Shown here in pieces: positions 5,651 through 7,790 of a DNA stretch of 7,790 nt. The notes beneath the pieces are model-generated. The model saw only the letters and a program-made list of their open reading frames with translations, ran no database searches and was not told the origin of the DNA. Each line of letters opens with the position of its first letter. Positions within the stretch are counted from its first letter, which is position 1. Made by a program: the position numbers and the translations under genes. The stretch covers positions 1-7,790 of the forward strand of contig CAKSOR010000107.1 of assembly GCA_934477985.1 (NCBI GenBank), written 5' to 3'. The DNA is from an uncultured Eubacteriales bacterium (GTDB taxonomy: Bacteria > Bacillota > Clostridia > Oscillospirales > CAG-272).

Positions 5651-7048
5651 TTACGCGATTACTTCCGCTTCCTTCTCGTCCTCGGCGTCGGGGAACTTCT
5701 TCCGGAGCTTTCGCATGGCGAGCACGAAGCAGAGCAGGTGCACAAGCGCGGTTGCTATCCAGGTGATCGGGTAGGACAGGTAGACCGTCTCGATCACGTG
5801 CATCGAGGGGATCTGGAAGACCGTCGCGAGCCAGACGAGCCGCAGCAGGCACGCGCCGACCAGCGAGACTATCATCGGCAGGATTGAGTAGCCGATTCCG
5901 CGCATTCCCATCGACAGGCAGTCCATTATTCCGCAGAGGAAGTAGGGCGACGCGATGTAGTCGAATCTGATGACTCCGGCGTCGACGACCGCCTGCGTGT
6001 CCGAGTAAATCCAGAGGAGCTTGTTCCCGAAGTAGGTCAGCGTGTTGCCGAGGACAATTCCGGTGACGAACGAGCACGCCTGACCGATCAGCTGTATGCG
6101 GATTATCCGTTTGAAGTTGTGCCGACCGAAATTCTGGCTGGTGAACGACACGACCGCCTGCGCGAAGGAGTTCATCGCGACGTAGACAAAGCCCTCGAGG
6201 TTCGCGGCGGCTGAGTTTCCGGCGACGACTATATCGCCGAAGATGTTGATCGACGACTGTATAACGACGTTCGAGAGCGAGAACAATGTTCCCTGGAGTC
6301 CCGACGGCAGACCGATGCGGATTATCTGCAACAGCTTGTTCTTGTCGATGCGCAGCTTTTTGAGCTCGAGCTTTATCGCGCCGGACTCCTTCATCAGGCA
6401 GCGGACGACGAGAAAGGCTGAAAGGGTCTGGGTTATGATCGTCGCGAGCGCGACTCCGGCGACGTCGAGGTTGAAGAACGCGACGAAGATTATGTTCAGT
6501 ATGACGTTAAGCACTCCGGCGGTCGCGAGGTAGTACAGCGGGCGTTTGGTGTCGCCGACCGAACGGAGTATAGCGCTTCCGAAGTTGTATATAGTGACGG
6601 CGGGCATTCCGAGGAAGTAAATCCGCAGATACAGTGCCGCGAGGTCGATTATCTCCTCAGGGGTTGACATCAGCTTGAGCATACCGACCGCGCCGAAGAG
6701 TCCGATGAAGGTGAGAAACACGCCGCCGATTACGCTTAACAGTATCGAGGTATGTACGGTTTTCGAGAGATCCTCGTCGCTCTTTGAGCCGTAGAATCTG
6801 GCGGCAAGGACGTTCACGCCGGTGGCGAGTCCGATGAAGAAGTTGGTTAAGAGGTTGACGAGCGCGCCGTTCGAGCCCACAGCCGCCATTGAGTGGTCTC
6901 CGCAGAGCTTGCCGACGACGATGATGTCCGCGGCGTTGAAGAGAAGCTGCAAAAGGCTCGCCGCCATCAGCGGAAGCGTGAATTTGAGCATCTTCGGGAG
7001 AATCGCTCCCGAGCACATATCAATCTCGTATTTCTTTGACTGAGTCAT
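5651..7048 (-). CDS. MATE-family (NorM/DinF-like) efflux transporter
   Basis: This 465-residue integral membrane protein has the usual MATE length and about 12 hydrophobic segments in two homologous six-helix lobes. The first lobe opens with LPLMAASLLQLLFNAADIIVVG (25-46 region), holding the conserved Pro26 and Asp41 of helix 1. SAILRSVGDTKRPLYY (158-173) is the conserved loop near the end of the first half. The second lobe starts at IGLPSGLQ (245-252), followed by SQNFGRHN (304-311) and GMRGIGYSILP (381-391), which match family patterns. MATE proteins export cationic compounds or metabolites using Na+ or H+ gradients; the substrate here cannot be told. The tail after 450 is charged (KKFPDAEDEKEAE). 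Its ATG overlaps the stop of the upstream paralogue in ATGA (7045-7048), and AGGAGA (7053-7058) gives a good ribosome binding site. It ends at the bidirectional terminator. Confidence 0.93.
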   Translation of the reverse strand: MTQSKKYEIDMCSGAILPKMLKFTLPLMAASLLQLLFNAADIIVVGKLCGDHSMAAVGSNGALVNLLTNFFIGLATGVNVLAARFYGSKSDEDLSKTVHTSILLSVIGGVFLTFIGLFGAVGMLKLMSTPEEIIDLAALYLRIYFLGMPAVTIYNFGSAILRSVGDTKRPLYYLATAGVLNVILNIIFVAFFNLDVAGVALATIITQTLSAFLVVRCLMKESGAIKLELKKLRIDKNKLLQIIRIGLPSGLQGTLFSLSNVVIQSSINIFGDIVVAGNSAAANLEGFVYVAMNSFAQAVVSFTSQNFGRHNFKRIIRIQLIGQACSFVTGIVLGNTLTYFGNKLLWIYSDTQAVVDAGVIRFDYIASPYFLCGIMDCLSMGMRGIGYSILPMIVSLVGACLLRLVWLATVFQIPSMHVIETVYLSYPITWIATALVHLLCFVLAMRKLRKKFPDAEDEKEAEVIA

Positions 7049-7790
7049 GATTTCTCCTGTGATTTTTTGAAGTGGCGGTAGACGACCGCGAAGCAGATAC
7101 CCTCGGCGAGCGAGGTGACTATCCAGGTGGCGGGGTAGAGCGCGTAGACTAAAGTTACCTTATGAAACTGTTCGAGCGGGAAGATGAAGGTGAGGAATGA
7201 GACGCGCGCGGCGCAGATTCCGACGAGCGAGACGATTGCGGGTAAGAGCGACCTGCCCATGCCCTGCATTCCGCCGATGAAGACCTCCATCACGCCGCAG
7301 AGAAAGTAGAGCGGCATGAGAATCCGCAGGCGTTCGACGCCGTAGGTGATGACGTCGGGGTTGGAGTTGTAGATGCCGATGAGGTTCGGCGCGAGGAACG
7401 AGATGATGACGGTCATCGTGATTCCGGTGGTGAGGACGACCTTCTGACCGACTATCTGAACCTTCTTGACGCGTTCAAGGTCGCCGCGGCCCATGTTCTG
7501 CCCGGTGAATGAGGTGACTGACTGCATGACGGCGTTGAGTGTGAAGTAGGTCATGTCCTCAAAGTTGACGGCTGCCGTGTTGGCTGCGATGACGGTGCGA
7601 CCGAAGGAGTTTATAGCCGACTGGATCATGACGTTCGAGACCGAGTACATCGAGGACTGGAGTCCGGCGGGGAGACCGATCCTGACGATGCTTCTGACCT
7701 TTTCGCCGCGGAGTCTGAGCTTCCGGAGGCTGAATCTGAGCCCGCCGGTCTCGCGCGCAAGGCAGATGATGAGCAGCACGGCTGAGAGGG
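7045..7790 (-). CDS. MATE-family transporter, C-terminal part (5' end beyond window)
   Basis: The reading frame stays open to the right edge of the window. The GTG at 7777-7779 is internal, because the residues before it (LSA) continue the match to the downstream MATE paralogue (TLSA at 208-211). About 247 residues are visible: the end of the first lobe and the whole second lobe, with RIGLPAGLQSS, TGQNMGRGDL, YFLCGVME and GMQGMGRSLLPAIVSLVG matching equivalent segments of the neighbour. The two are clear tandem paralogues but differ at many positions, so the duplication is not recent. Stop and the next start overlap in ATGA, so the pair is one operon with coupled translation. The function is probably export of a small organic substrate; the promoter lies outside the window. 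Confidence 0.9.
   Translation of the reverse strand, partial: LSAVLLIICLARETGGLRFSLRKLRLRGEKVRSIVRIGLPAGLQSSMYSVSNVMIQSAINSFGRTVIAANTAAVNFEDMTYFTLNAVMQSVTSFTGQNMGRGDLERVKKVQIVGQKVVLTTGITMTVIISFLAPNLIGIYNSNPDVITYGVERLRILMPLYFLCGVMEVFIGGMQGMGRSLLPAIVSLVGICAARVSFLTFIFPLEQFHKVTLVYALYPATWIVTSLAEGICFAVVYRHFKKSQEKS

Noticed and set aside
5361..6077. 238-residue minus-strand frame spanning the GH36-like gene end and the MATE gene
   Set aside because: It crosses a terminator and two real genes in other frames and is extremely Arg/Pro-rich, so it is a GC-driven artefact.
7777..7779. GTG as true start of the upstream MATE gene
   Set aside because: It would begin within the middle of the family, and the frame continues upstream with residues matching the paralogue, so the gene simply runs off the window.
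1..7790. Signs of a mobile element, defence island, CRISPR array or horizontally acquired block
   Set aside because: No transposase, integrase, repeat array, terminal repeats or tRNA were seen, and base composition looks even across genes; only promoter DNA at about 2440-2567 is AT-rich, as expected.

Overview
The window looks like a piece of chromosome from a GC-rich member of the Bacillota, most likely the class Clostridia. The grounds are strong AAGGAGG-type ribosome binding sites, a clostridial-type D-lactate dehydrogenase, a cysteine-rich protein of a type I associate with Clostridia, an acidic solute-binding lipoprotein with a Thr/Asp-rich linker, and AT-rich promoter DNA set against GC-rich genes. 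Placement below class (for example an uncultured gut Oscillospirales-like lineage) is inference. I see no phage, IS element, CRISPR array, tRNA or rRNA.

Layout. (1) Bases 1-561 (+): the C-terminal part of a D-lactate dehydrogenase, cut by the window edge, with catalytic Arg/Glu/His intact and a four-cysteine tail. A strong hairpin without a U-run sits over its stop codon. (2) Bases 673-1596 (+): a protein of unknown function with 23 cysteines in 307 residues, ending in a rho-independent terminator. (3) Bases 1627-2439 (-): an AraC-family regulator, convergent with gene 2. (4) Bases 2568-4040 (+): a sugar-type extracellular solute-binding lipoprotein, divergent from the regulator. (5) Bases 4040-5617 (+): a GH36/melibiase-like TIM-barrel protein, translationally coupled to gene 4 and followed by a terminator that can work in both directions. 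(6) Bases 5651-7048 (-) and (7) 7045-7790 (-): two tandem MATE-family transporters that overlap by 4 bases; the upstream one runs off the window.

How they work together. Genes 3-5 read as one carbohydrate-response unit: a regulator, a surface binding lipoprotein and a cytoplasmic glycosidase-like enzyme. Regulator and operon are driven by two near-consensus promoters placed back to back, whose -35 boxes abut inside one inverted repeat (2496-2511), so one binding event could affect both. No ABC permease or ATPase gene lies beside the binding protein, so the transporter must be encoded elsewhere, or the binding protein serves another permease. The MATE pair forms a separate operon transcribed towards the carbohydrate unit.

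Nothing here amounts to a clearly new defence or mobile system. The most unusual items are the cysteine-rich protein, the cysteine tail on the dehydrogenase, the permease-less binding-protein/glycosidase operon, and the shared -35 palindrome.
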